Below, in pieces: positions 1-6,307 of a stretch of 9,991 nucleotides of DNA. Made by a program: the position numbers and the translations under genes. Source of the stretch: JACJWR01 sp044326505 (GTDB lineage: Bacteria > Actinomycetota > Actinomycetes > S36-B12 > UBA10799). Location: assembly GCA_044326505.1 (NCBI GenBank), contig JBIRBF010000098.1, positions 1 through 9,991 on the forward strand. Reading direction: 5' to 3'. The notes beneath the pieces were generated by a model, which saw nothing but the letters and a program-made list of their open reading frames with translations, was not told where the DNA came from and ran no database searches. Numbering within the stretch: position 1 is the first letter of the stretch; each line of letters starts with the position of its first letter.

Positions 1-870
1 ACCGACCGCGTCAAGCGCGGCATGGCCGAGATGCTCAAGGGCGGCGTCATCATGGACGTCGTCACGCCCGAGCAGGCGAAGATCGCCGAGGACGCCGGCG
101 CCGTGGCCGTGATGGCCCTCGAGCGGGTGCCCGCGGACATCCGGGCCCAGGGCGGCGTGTCGCGCATGAGTGATCCCGACATGATCGACGGGATCATCGC
201 CGCGGTCTCCATCCCGGTGATGGCCAAGGCGCGCATCGGCCACTTCGTCGAGGCCCAGATCCTGCAGGCCCTGGGTGTGGACTACATCGACGAGTCCGAG
301 GTGCTCACCCCCGCGGACTACACCCACCACATCGACAAGTGGGCCTTCACGGTGCCCTTCGTCTGCGGCGCTACCAACTTGGGCGAGGCCCTGCGACGGA
401 TCACCGAGGGGGCGGCGATGATCCGGTCAAAGGGTGAGGCCGGCACGGGGGACGTGTCCAACGCCACCACCCACATGCGCCAGATCCGCGGCCAGATCAG
501 CGCCCTGTCCTCGATGGCTCCCGACGAGCTGTACGTCGCGGCCAAGGAGTTACAGGCGCCCTACGAGCTCGTCCGCGAGGTCGCCGAGGCCGGCGCCCTG
601 CCGGTGGTCCTGTTCACCGCGGGCGGGATCGCCACCCCCGCAGATGCGGCGATGATGATGCAACTCGGTGCCGACGGCGTGTTCGTGGGTTCGGGCATCT
701 TCAAGTCCGGCAATCCGGCCGAGCGGGCCAACGCGATCGTCCAGGCCACGCTGCACTACGACGACCCCGACGTCCTGGCCAAGGTGTCGCGCGGCCTGGG
801 CGAGGCGATGGTGGGGATCAACGTCGAGGAGATCCCCGCGCCGCACCGCCTGGCCGAGCGCGGCTGGTGA
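1..870 (+). CDS. pdxS: Pyridoxal 5'-phosphate synthase subunit PdxS (5' end missing)
   Basis: PdxS is the synthase subunit of the DXP-independent vitamin B6 pathway. It condenses ribose 5-phosphate, glyceraldehyde 3-phosphate and ammonia (supplied by PdxT) into pyridoxal 5'-phosphate in the cytoplasm. The frame is open from base 1 and 289 residues are visible. The first residues (TDRVKRGMAEM) align with about residue 6 of the 294-residue Bacillus protein, so only a short N-terminal piece, roughly 5-20 residues, lies outside; the ATG at 22 is internal. Key family residues are present: Asp in IMDVV (codon at 55), the Schiff-base Lys in VMAKARIGH (codon at 226), the second Lys in RSKGEAGTG (codon at 430) with its phosphate-binding glycine loop, and GADGVFVGSGIF near the end. 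It ends in the typical ERGW. The TGA stop overlaps the GTG of pdxT. Identification is essentially certain. Confidence 0.98.
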   Translation, partial: TDRVKRGMAEMLKGGVIMDVVTPEQAKIAEDAGAVAVMALERVPADIRAQGGVSRMSDPDMIDGIIAAVSIPVMAKARIGHFVEAQILQALGVDYIDESEVLTPADYTHHIDKWAFTVPFVCGATNLGEALRRITEGAAMIRSKGEAGTGDVSNATTHMRQIRGQISALSSMAPDELYVAAKELQAPYELVREVAEAGALPVVLFTAGGIATPADAAMMMQLGADGVFVGSGIFKSGNPAERANAIVQATLHYDDPDVLAKVSRGLGEAMVGINVEEIPAPHRLAERGW

Positions 871-1469
871 CCTCGGGCGCTGCCCCGGCCACCGTCGGCG
901 TCCTGGCGCTGCAGGGTGATGTGCGCAGCCACCTGCGCCGCCTCGATGCGCTCGGCGCCCGCTCCGTGCCGGTCAAGCGGCCCGAGCAGCTCGCCGGACT
1001 CGACGGGCTGGTGGTGCCCGGCGGCGAGTCGACCACCATCTCGATGCTCGCCCAGCGCTGGGGCCTGCTCGCCCCCATCCGGGAACTGATCGGCGACGGC
1101 TTACCTGTCTTCGGGTCCTGCGCCGGCATGATCATGCTGGCCGACACTGTGGAGGGCGGCCGTCCAGACCAGCTGCCGTTCGGGGGGATCGACATGGTCG
1201 TGCGGCGCAACGCCTTCGGCCGACAGGTGGACTCGTTCGAGGCGGACGTCGAGATGGCGGGCCTGAGCGGCGGCCCCGTGCGCGCGATCTTCATCCGCGC
1301 GCCCTGGGTGGAGTCGGTGGGACCGCGAGTCGAGGTGCTCGCCGCGGTGGACGAGCGGATCGTCGCCGTGCGCCAGGGTGCGCTGCTCGCGACGTCCTTC
1401 CATCCCGAGCTCACCGGCGACCTGCGCGTGCACGAGTACTTCCTGCGGATCATCGGCCAAGCCGCGTAG
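867..1469 (+). CDS. pdxT: Pyridoxal 5'-phosphate synthase glutaminase subunit PdxT
   Basis: PdxT is the class I glutamine amidotransferase that hydrolyses glutamine and channels ammonia to PdxS in the 24-subunit PLP synthase. The 200-residue product has normal family length. Visible motifs are GVLALQGDV (residues 11-19), the oxyanion-region PGGEST (51-56), the nucleophile Cys85 in GSCAGM, and His179/Glu181 in SFHPEL completing the catalytic triad. The start is a GTG whose bases 867-870 (GTGA) contain the pdxS stop. No clear Shine-Dalgarno is seen, so translation is probably coupled to pdxS. The catalytic residues are intact. The TAG stop lies inside an 18-base tandem duplication (1462-1497), which also places a second in-frame TAG at 1485. 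Confidence 0.97.
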   Translation: MTSGAAPATVGVLALQGDVRSHLRRLDALGARSVPVKRPEQLAGLDGLVVPGGESTTISMLAQRWGLLAPIRELIGDGLPVFGSCAGMIMLADTVEGGRPDQLPFGGIDMVVRRNAFGRQVDSFEADVEMAGLSGGPVRAIFIRAPWVESVGPRVEVLAAVDERIVAVRQGALLATSFHPELTGDLRVHEYFLRIIGQAA

Positions 1470-1497
1470 CCGGGGCAGCCCGCGTAGCCGGGGCGGC
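1462..1497 (+). repeat. 18-bp tandem duplication across the pdxT stop codon
   Basis: Two adjacent 18-base units, 1462-1479 and 1480-1497, match at 17 of 18 positions; the first 15 bases (CCGCGTAGCCGGGGC) are identical. The first unit contains the last codons and TAG stop of pdxT, and the second repeats the TAG in the same frame. This looks like a local slippage duplication that leaves the protein end unchanged. Confidence 0.8.
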
Positions 1498-1511
1498 GTC
1501 GTCCCAACCGG

Positions 1512-1517
1512 TAGGAT
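1512..1517 (+). promoter_or_regulatory. Candidate -10 box for yebC
   Basis: TAGGAT fits the actinobacterial housekeeping -10 pattern TANNNT. It lies 79 bases upstream of the yebC start, which would give a leader of about 65-70 bases. No good -35 match is visible 16-18 bases upstream (the region is G/C-only), so the call rests on the -10 alone. The same eight bases, TAGGATCG, occur at the candidate -10 before yajC (6274). Confidence 0.45.
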
Positions 1518-1590
1518 CGCCAGCATCGGCGCGGCGCCGCCAATCGCCCGCGCCACCCGGTGATCACGCACGCGACGAAGGGACCCCGCG

Positions 1591-2346
1591 ATGAGCGGCC
1601 ACTCCAAATGGGCCACGACCAAGCACAAGAAGGCCGTGATCGATGCCAAGCGGGGCAAGCTCTTCGCCAAGCTCATCAAGAACATCGAGGTCGCGGCCCG
1701 CATGGGCGGCGGCGACCCGGATGGCAACCCGACGCTGTACGACGCCATCGTCAAGGCCCGCAAGAACTCCGTCCCCATGGACAACATCCAGCGGGCGGTC
1801 AAGCGCGGGTCCGGCGCCGAGGCCGGCGGGGCCGACTGGGAGACGATCATGTACGAGGGCTACGGGCCCAACGGCGTGGCGGTGCTCATCGAGTGCCTGA
1901 CCGACAATCGCAACCGCGCCGCCTCCGAGGTGCGCACAGCAATGACCCGCAACGGGGGCACCATGGCCGACCCCGGGTCGGTGTCGTATCTGTTCACCCG
2001 CAAGGGCGTGGTGATCGTGCCGAAGACAGAAGGATCCACCGAGGACGACGTCCTGCTCGCCGTGCTCGACGCCGGTGCGGAGGAGGTCAACGACCTCGGC
2101 GAGTCGTTCGAGGTCGTCAGCGAGGCAGGTGACCTGGTGGCCGTGCGCTCGGCTCTGCAGGAGGCGGGCCTGGACTACGACTCCGCCGAGGCGTCGTTCC
2201 TGCCCAGTGTCGAGGTGCCACTGGACGCCGACGGAGCGCGCAAGGTCTTCCGCCTGATCGAGGCGCTCGAGGACTCCGACGAGGTCCAGAACGTCTTTGC
2301 CAACGCCGACGTAGCAGACGAAGTCTTGGCCGAAATCGACGCCTGA
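1591..2346 (+). CDS. yebC: YebC/PmpR family (TACO1-type) translation or transcriptional regulatory protein
   Basis: This is a 251-residue member of the YebC/TACO1 family. Members are cytoplasmic; some have been described as DNA-binding regulators and more recent work links the family to ribosome function at difficult, proline-rich stretches. Which role applies here cannot be read from sequence. The N-terminus MSGHSKWATTKHKK is the family hallmark. It is followed by the basic helical domain with AARMGGGDPDGNP (about 36-48) and VPMDNIQRAVKRG (about 61-73), then the EGYGPNGVAVLIE strand region and NRNRAASEVR (about 106-115), and the acidic C-terminal domain ending DEVLAEIDA. Length and all conserved blocks are normal. 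The ATG at 1591 is supported by GAAGGGA at 1577-1583. In many actinobacteria yebC sits directly between pdxT and ruvC; here an acyltransferase gene separates it from ruvC. Confidence 0.96.
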   Translation: MSGHSKWATTKHKKAVIDAKRGKLFAKLIKNIEVAARMGGGDPDGNPTLYDAIVKARKNSVPMDNIQRAVKRGSGAEAGGADWETIMYEGYGPNGVAVLIECLTDNRNRAASEVRTAMTRNGGTMADPGSVSYLFTRKGVVIVPKTEGSTEDDVLLAVLDAGAEEVNDLGESFEVVSEAGDLVAVRSALQEAGLDYDSAEASFLPSVEVPLDADGARKVFRLIEALEDSDEVQNVFANADVADEVLAEIDA

Positions 2347-2348
2347 CC

Positions 2349-2413
2349 GGCTACTTCTCGCGCCATCACCGCGCAAGAAGCCTCTGTGGCGGCTAACTTT
2401 CGGGGAAGTAGCC
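2349..2413 (+). promoter_or_regulatory. Nested inverted repeats with alternative hairpins between yebC and the acyltransferase gene
   Basis: Four related arms are seen: arm 1 GGCTACTTC (2349-2357), arm 2 AAGAAGCC (2375-2382), arm 3 GGCTAACTT (2391-2399) and arm 4 GAAGTAGCC (2405-2413). Arm 1 is the exact reverse complement of arm 4. Arm 3 pairs with arm 4 over eight Watson-Crick pairs with one bulged A and a short loop. Arm 1 can instead pair with arm 2 through broken stems, including CGCG (2359-2362) with CGCG (2370-2373). Arms 1 and 3 therefore compete for arm 4. There is no T-run after either hairpin, so an ordinary intrinsic terminator is not supported. The 3:4 hairpin ends only four bases before the ribosome-binding site of the next gene. 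Confidence 0.55.
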
Positions 2414-2416
2414 CAC

Positions 2417-2422
2417 GAAAGG
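2417..2422 (+). promoter_or_regulatory. Ribosome-binding site that fixes the acyltransferase start at GTG 2429
   Basis: GAAAGG lies six bases upstream of GTG 2429, a normal spacing. The longer in-frame start, TTG at 2423, directly abuts this site with no spacer and is therefore unlikely. Confidence 0.7.
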
Positions 2423-2428
2423 TTGAAA

Positions 2429-3952
2429 GTGGCCGAATCTCAGTCAGACGGCGCATCGGATAGCTCGGATCCCCAGCCCGAAGTCGTCGAGCCTCGGCGT
2501 ATGTCGAGCTGGGACTTCGCAACCTGGCGGGTCGCGTCCGACGACCCCGTGATGCGGTCGACGATCATCGGGCTGCTGCTGCTGGAGTCTGCCCCCGACT
2601 GGGATCGTCTGGTGGAGCGCTTCGACCGCGCGACGCGCAACATCACGGTGCTGCGCCAGAAGGTCGTCGAGGGGCCGTCCGGCTACGAGACACCCCGCAT
2701 GGTCATCGACCCGGAATTCGACTTGTCGTTCCACCTACGCCGGTTCCGGATGCCGGCGCGATCGCGCTGGGCCGACGTGCTGGACGACTGCCGTCGGCAG
2801 AGTATGACCGATTTCGACCGGGACCGGCCGCTCTGGCGCGTGACGCTGCTCGAGGGCCTGCCCGATGGCAAGGCAGCCCTGATCATCAAACTGCACCATG
2901 CGATCGCCGATGGCCAGGGTGCGGTCATGTTGGGCGCGGCCCTGTTCGACTTCACCGAGGAGGGCATGGACCTGGGTCCCATGCCGCCGGAGCCCGTTCC
3001 AGTGGAGATGGACAGTGCCAGCTTCGTCGATGCCATGGTGCGCGACAACCTCGGCTGGGCGGCGCGGACGGTCTCGGACTTCGTCCGCGGACTGGGTCCG
3101 GCCAGCCTGGCCGCCATGAAGGATCCGGGCGCGATGGCCCAGCGCGTCGTCCGCACTGCCGGGTCGATCCTGCGCTTCACCAAGATCCCGCTCGGCCCCT
3201 TGTCACCGCTCATGATCGAGCGCAGCATCAACTACCACTTCGACACCTTCGACATGGAGTTCGCCAGCATCCGGGGGGCGGCCAAGGCCAACGAGGCCAC
3301 GGCAAACGACGTGTTCCTGGCCGGAATCGCCGAGGGCCTGGGGGAGTACCACCGCCGGATGGGCAAGCCCGTGGACCGACTGCGGGTGAACATGCCGATC
3401 AGCCTGCGCAAGCCCGGCTCGTCCTCGCCGGACAACGCCGTGACGATCGCTCGCTTCGAGCTTCCGGTCTCGCAGCACTCGCCGGCTGAGCTCATGCACG
3501 AGGTCGGCGACATCGTGCTCAAGTGGCGCAAGGAGCCCGCCCTGCAGCTGGCCGACGAGCTCGCCGAGCTTTCCCGGCTGGTGCCGCCCGAGCTGATCTC
3601 GGCAGTGGCGCAGGCCAGCGACCTGACCGCCTCCAACGTGCCCGGGGTTCCGGTGCCGGTGTGGCTGGCCGGTGCACGGGTAACGCGCATGTATCCGCTG
3701 GTCGCCACCATCGGAGCCGCCGTGAACGTGACGATGCTGACCTACAACGGAACGGCCTCGGTCGGGGTGAGCACCGACGATGCCGCCGTGGACGATCGCG
3801 AGGAGCTCATCCGCTGCCTGCGCTCGGGGTTCCGCACCGTGACCGGCAAGCCCGTTGCGCCAGGCACCCCACTGACCAAGCGGCGGGCGCGCAAGCGGGC
3901 CGCAGACAAGCCACCGGCGGCCGCTCCGGCCGAGCAGTCCGCCGACGGCTGA
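2429..3952 (+). CDS. WS/DGAT-family acyltransferase (wax ester synthase / diacylglycerol O-acyltransferase)
   Basis: This 507-residue protein belongs to the bifunctional WS/DGAT family. Members transfer acyl groups from acyl-CoA to diacylglycerol or fatty alcohols to make storage triacylglycerol or wax esters at the membrane or lipid-droplet surface. Motifs appear in family order: PLW (134-136), catalytic HHAIADG (156-162, His157 the likely general base), ND (293-294) in TANDVFLAG, a PISLR-type block, and SNVPG (402-406) followed by WLAGARV. The start is GTG 2429, set by GAAAGG at 2417. An internal ATG at 2501 would begin right at the conserved MSSWDF block but has no clear ribosome-binding site. 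About 24 extra Ser/Glu/Pro-rich residues precede that block, and a basic, Ala/Pro-rich tail of about 30 residues (KRRARKRAADK) extends the C-terminus, so the protein is longer than the usual 450-480. Exact substrate is not predictable. Confidence 0.9.
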   Translation: MAESQSDGASDSSDPQPEVVEPRRMSSWDFATWRVASDDPVMRSTIIGLLLLESAPDWDRLVERFDRATRNITVLRQKVVEGPSGYETPRMVIDPEFDLSFHLRRFRMPARSRWADVLDDCRRQSMTDFDRDRPLWRVTLLEGLPDGKAALIIKLHHAIADGQGAVMLGAALFDFTEEGMDLGPMPPEPVPVEMDSASFVDAMVRDNLGWAARTVSDFVRGLGPASLAAMKDPGAMAQRVVRTAGSILRFTKIPLGPLSPLMIERSINYHFDTFDMEFASIRGAAKANEATANDVFLAGIAEGLGEYHRRMGKPVDRLRVNMPISLRKPGSSSPDNAVTIARFELPVSQHSPAELMHEVGDIVLKWRKEPALQLADELAELSRLVPPELISAVAQASDLTASNVPGVPVPVWLAGARVTRMYPLVATIGAAVNVTMLTYNGTASVGVSTDDAAVDDREELIRCLRSGFRTVTGKPVAPGTPLTKRRARKRAADKPPAAAPAEQSADG

Positions 3953-4001
3953 TCGCACGACTCACTACTGCACGTCCCGCCGCGTAGGGCGCGAGCACGG
4001 C

Positions 4002-4007
4002 TACTGT
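4002..4007 (+). promoter_or_regulatory. Candidate -10 box for ruvCAB
   Basis: TACTGT fits TANNNT and lies 43 bases before the ruvC ATG. A transcript would start around 4013-4016, inside the adjacent LexA-like box. No recognisable -35 is seen in the upstream G/C-rich bases. Confidence 0.4.
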
Positions 4008-4010
4008 TGT

Positions 4011-4026
4011 TCGAACAAGTGACCGA
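4011..4026 (+). promoter_or_regulatory. LexA-like SOS box upstream of ruvC
   Basis: TCGAAC-AAGT-GACCGA matches the actinobacterial LexA consensus TCGAAC-N4-GTTCGA perfectly in the left half and at 4 of 6 positions in the right half. Against the Gram-positive consensus CGAACRNRYGTTCG it matches 12 of 14. It lies 24 bases upstream of the ruvC ATG and directly after a candidate -10, the expected place for a repressor. ruv genes are known SOS members in several bacteria. The left half-site is also part of a perfect 12-base palindrome, TTGTTCGAACAA (4007-4018). Confidence 0.6.
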
Positions 4027-4050
4027 TACTCACGAGCCGGCGAGGTGCCC

Positions 4051-4560
4051 ATGCGAGTCCTTGGGGTTGACCCTGGCCTCACCCGTTGCGGGATCGGCAT
4101 CGTTGATGGCGCACCCGGACGTCCGATGTCCCTGGTGTGCGTGCAAGTGGTGCACACTCCCGCCGACGCCGACCTGGGGCTGCGGCTGGCGGCCATCGAC
4201 GACGCCATTCAGCTGCTGCTGGCAGCCCACCGTCCCGATCGCGTGGCGGTCGAGCGCGTCTTCAGCCAGCACAACGTGCGCAGCGTCATGGGCACCGCAC
4301 AGGCTGCTGGCGTGTGCGTGCTGGCCGCGCATCGCCACGGCCTGCCGGTGTCGACGTACACCCCGACCGAGGTGAAGGCCGCGGTCACGGGCGACGGCCG
4401 CGCCGAGAAGGCGCAGATCGGCAACATGGTGACCCGGATTCTGCGGCTGGCGGCGGCGCCCAAGCCCGCCGACGCCGCCGATGCCCTGGCGCTGGCGATC
4501 ACCGACGTCTGGCGGGGGACGGCCCAGCGCCGGCTGCTCGCGACGGGCGTGCGCCGATGA
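4051..4560 (+). CDS. ruvC: Crossover junction endodeoxyribonuclease RuvC
   Basis: RuvC is the dimeric, metal-dependent resolvase that cuts Holliday junctions symmetrically during recombination repair, working with the RuvAB motor. The 169-residue product carries the RNase H-like fold signature with four acidic catalytic residues: Asp7 in GVDPGLTRCG, Glu68 in AVERVF, and Asp141 and Asp144 in DAADALALAI. Conserved FSQHNVRSVMGTAQ (71-84) and YTPTEVKAAVTGDGRAEK (103-120) are present. The ATG at 4051 is preferred over GTG 4045, two codons upstream, because GAGG (4042-4045) is well spaced for it and the protein then starts as MRVLGVDPG, as in homologues. The stop overlaps the ruvA ATG (ATGA at 4557). 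A LexA-like box at 4011 suggests DNA-damage control of the ruvCAB operon. Confidence 0.97.
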   Translation: MRVLGVDPGLTRCGIGIVDGAPGRPMSLVCVQVVHTPADADLGLRLAAIDDAIQLLLAAHRPDRVAVERVFSQHNVRSVMGTAQAAGVCVLAAHRHGLPVSTYTPTEVKAAVTGDGRAEKAQIGNMVTRILRLAAAPKPADAADALALAITDVWRGTAQRRLLATGVRR

Positions 4561-5180
4561 TCGCCTCCGTTCGCGGCCAGTGCCTGCAGCTGACCTCGGA
4601 GCAGGTGGTGCTGGAAGTCGGGGGAGTCGGGCTGTTGCTCACGTGCACCCCGAAGGCGCTGGCGGCGGCCCGAGTGGGCGCCGAATGCCGGCTCGCCACG
4701 GCGCTCATCGTGCGCGAGGACGGTTGGACGCTGTTCGGCTTCGTCGACGAGGACGAACGCCGGCTGTTCGAACTGCTGCAATCCGTCTCCGGAGTGGGTC
4801 CCCGGCTGGCCGTGGCGGCTGTGGGCGCGCTGGGGGCGGGCGGACTGGCCGCTGCGATCGGGGCGGCCGATTCCGCCGCCCTCACGAGGATCCCGGGGGT
4901 CGGGAAGAAGACCGCGGAGCGGATCGTGCTCGAGCTGCGCGACAAAGTCGCCGACGTGCAGCCTGCCGGGGCGTCTACCGCCGGAGTCCCCGGTCCGGCG
5001 GCATCCTCCGGCGCCTGGCAGCACCAGGTGGCCGAAGGTCTGGTGAGCCTCGGCTGGCAACAGCGCGACGCCGACGAGGCCGTGCGGCTGGTGGCCGCCG
5101 ACATCGTCGCCGAGGGGCTCGACCCGACTGACGTGGGCGGCCTGCTCAAGCGCGCCCTCAAGCGATTGGATCGGGTGTGA
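4557..5180 (+). CDS. ruvA: Holliday junction branch migration protein RuvA
   Basis: RuvA binds the four-way junction as a tetramer and loads the RuvB motor. The 207-residue protein shows the three family domains. An N-terminal OB fold begins MIASVRGQ and contains the acidic-pin residues Glu54-Asp55 in IVREDGWTLFGF. A central tandem helix-hairpin-helix domain follows, with GVGP (79-82) and GVGKKTAERI (114-123). After a flexible Ala/Gly/Pro/Ser linker (about 134-152) comes the small C-terminal domain III (about 153-207) that contacts RuvB. Length is normal. The ATG overlaps the ruvC stop by four bases and the TGA overlaps the ruvB GTG, so the three genes are translationally coupled in the order C-A-B. 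Confidence 0.97.
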   Translation: MIASVRGQCLQLTSEQVVLEVGGVGLLLTCTPKALAAARVGAECRLATALIVREDGWTLFGFVDEDERRLFELLQSVSGVGPRLAVAAVGALGAGGLAAAIGAADSAALTRIPGVGKKTAERIVLELRDKVADVQPAGASTAGVPGPAASSGAWQHQVAEGLVSLGWQQRDADEAVRLVAADIVAEGLDPTDVGGLLKRALKRLDRV

Positions 5181-6208
5181 GCGCCGCGGACGATGCCGCA
5201 GACCGCCTGGTGGACGCCGCGCCCACCAGCGACGATGCCGCGGTCGAGGGCGCCCTGCGCCCCACGGCGCTCCCGGAGTTCATCGGCCAGGAGCGCGTGC
5301 GGGCGCAGTTGGGCCTCGTGCTCACGGCCGCCCGCCAGCGCTCGGTGACAGCTGATCACGTACTTCTGTCGGGTCCGCCCGGCTTGGGCAAGACCACATT
5401 GGCCATGATCATCGCCAACGAGCTCGACGCACCGATCCGCATCACCAGCGGCCCGGCGATCCAGCATGCGGGCGACCTTGCCGCTGTCCTCACCAGCCTG
5501 GAACCGGGCGAGGTGCTGTTCCTCGATGAGATCCACCGCATGGCGCGGCCCGCCGAGGAGATGCTCTACATGGCTATGGAGGATTTCCGCGTGGACGTCG
5601 TGGTCGGCAAAGGCCCTGGTGCGACGGCCATTCCGCTGGACTTGGCGCCCTTCACGTTGGTGGGGGCCACGACGCGCGCCGGACTGCTGCCGGGTCCGTT
5701 GCGGGACCGCTTCGGCTTCACCGGGCATATGGACTTCTACGACCCCGACGACCTCCAGCGGATCATCGACCGGTCCGCGGACCTGCTGAGGGTGCCGATC
5801 ACCGATGACGCCGCGGCCGAGGTGGCCCGCCGCTCGCGCGGGACGCCGCGCATCGCCAACCGGCTGCTCCGCCGGGTACGCGACTACGCGGAGGTGCATG
5901 GCGACGGCGCCGTGGATCTGGCCGTGGCCCACGCCGCGCTGGAGCTCTACGACGTCGATGATCTGGGGCTGGACCGCCTCGACAAGGCAGTGATGACGGC
6001 GTTGCTCACCCGCTTCGGCGGGGGACCGGTGGGTTTGAACACGCTCGCCGTCGCGGTCGCCGAGGAGGCCGAGACGGTGGAGACAGTGAGCGAGCCGTTC
6101 CTGGTACGCCAGGGACTGCTCATCCGCACGCCGCGCGGACGGATGGCGACTGCCCACGCCTGGGCGCACTTCGACCTGCAGCCGCCGGCTCAGCAGCAAC
6201 TGCTGTAG
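5177..6208 (+). CDS. ruvB: Holliday junction branch migration helicase RuvB
   Basis: RuvB is the hexameric AAA+ ATPase that drives branch migration with RuvA. The 343-residue product contains Walker A GPPGLGKTT (66-74), Walker B LFLDEIH (114-120), sensor 1 GATTRAG (163-169), the arginine-finger block LRDRF (175-179), sensor 2 region RGTPRIANRLL (221-231), and the C-terminal winged-helix DNA-binding domain with EPFLVRQGLLIRTPRGR (306-322). An acidic, Ala/Asp-rich N-terminal leader of about 25 residues precedes the conserved LRPTALPEFIGQ; similar leaders are common in this family. The start is GTG, overlapping the ruvA stop as GTGA. All ATPase motifs are intact. It is the last gene of the ruv operon; the next 99 bases carry a fresh promoter-like element for yajC. 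Confidence 0.98.
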   Translation: MSAADDAADRLVDAAPTSDDAAVEGALRPTALPEFIGQERVRAQLGLVLTAARQRSVTADHVLLSGPPGLGKTTLAMIIANELDAPIRITSGPAIQHAGDLAAVLTSLEPGEVLFLDEIHRMARPAEEMLYMAMEDFRVDVVVGKGPGATAIPLDLAPFTLVGATTRAGLLPGPLRDRFGFTGHMDFYDPDDLQRIIDRSADLLRVPITDDAAAEVARRSRGTPRIANRLLRRVRDYAEVHGDGAVDLAVAHAALELYDVDDLGLDRLDKAVMTALLTRFGGGPVGLNTLAVAVAEEAETVETVSEPFLVRQGLLIRTPRGRMATAHAWAHFDLQPPAQQQLL

Positions 6209-6273
6209 GTCACAGGCAGTGGCCGGCTGCCGCCGCACCGCGACTGCTGCACCGGCGGATGGCGCTACATGGT

Positions 6274-6279
6274 TAGGAT
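6274..6279 (+). promoter_or_regulatory. Candidate -10 box for yajC-secD-secF
   Basis: TAGGAT, in the context GGTTAGGATCGG, fits TANNNT and lies 34 bases before the GTG of yajC, predicting a leader of about 20-25 bases. It repeats the octamer TAGGATCG found upstream of yebC (1512). No convincing -35 is present. An ATG at 6269, in frame with yajC, falls immediately upstream of this box, which argues against it as the start. Confidence 0.5.
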
Positions 6280-6298
6280 CGGCTGGTTATCTATGCCT

Positions 6299-6303
6299 GG
6301 AGG
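6299..6303 (+). promoter_or_regulatory. Ribosome-binding site that fixes the yajC start at GTG 6308
   Basis: GGAGG ends four bases before GTG 6308. The in-frame ATGs at 6269 and 6293 have no such site, and homologues start shortly before the membrane segment, as this choice gives. Confidence 0.65.
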
Positions 6304-6307
6304 TTCC

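Noticed and set aside
2391..2413. Intrinsic terminator after yebC
   Set aside because: A good hairpin is present, but it is followed by CACGAAAGG rather than a T-run, and it abuts the next gene's ribosome-binding site.
4137..4556. An in-frame upstream extension of ruvA to 4137
   Set aside because: These codons are out-of-frame ruvC sequence, giving an Arg/Ala/Gly-rich stretch unlike any RuvA. ATG 4557 gives the standard RuvA N-terminus and a 4-base overlap with ruvC.
6215..6231. Hairpin GGCAG...CTGCC after ruvB as a terminator
   Set aside because: The stem is only five pairs with no T-run; such short matches are expected by chance in DNA this GC-rich.
4499..6238. A 579-codon open frame on the - strand opposite ruvA and ruvB
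   Set aside because: It lies wholly antisense to two certain genes with intact motifs. Its composition (Arg/Ala/Ser/Pro/His-rich) is what a GC-rich gene gives when read from the other strand, and no domain is recognisable.
6269..6307. ATG 6269 or ATG 6293 as the yajC start
   Set aside because: Neither has a ribosome-binding site, and 6269 is upstream of the likely -10 box. GTG 6308 follows GGAGG and yields the usual short YajC N-terminus.
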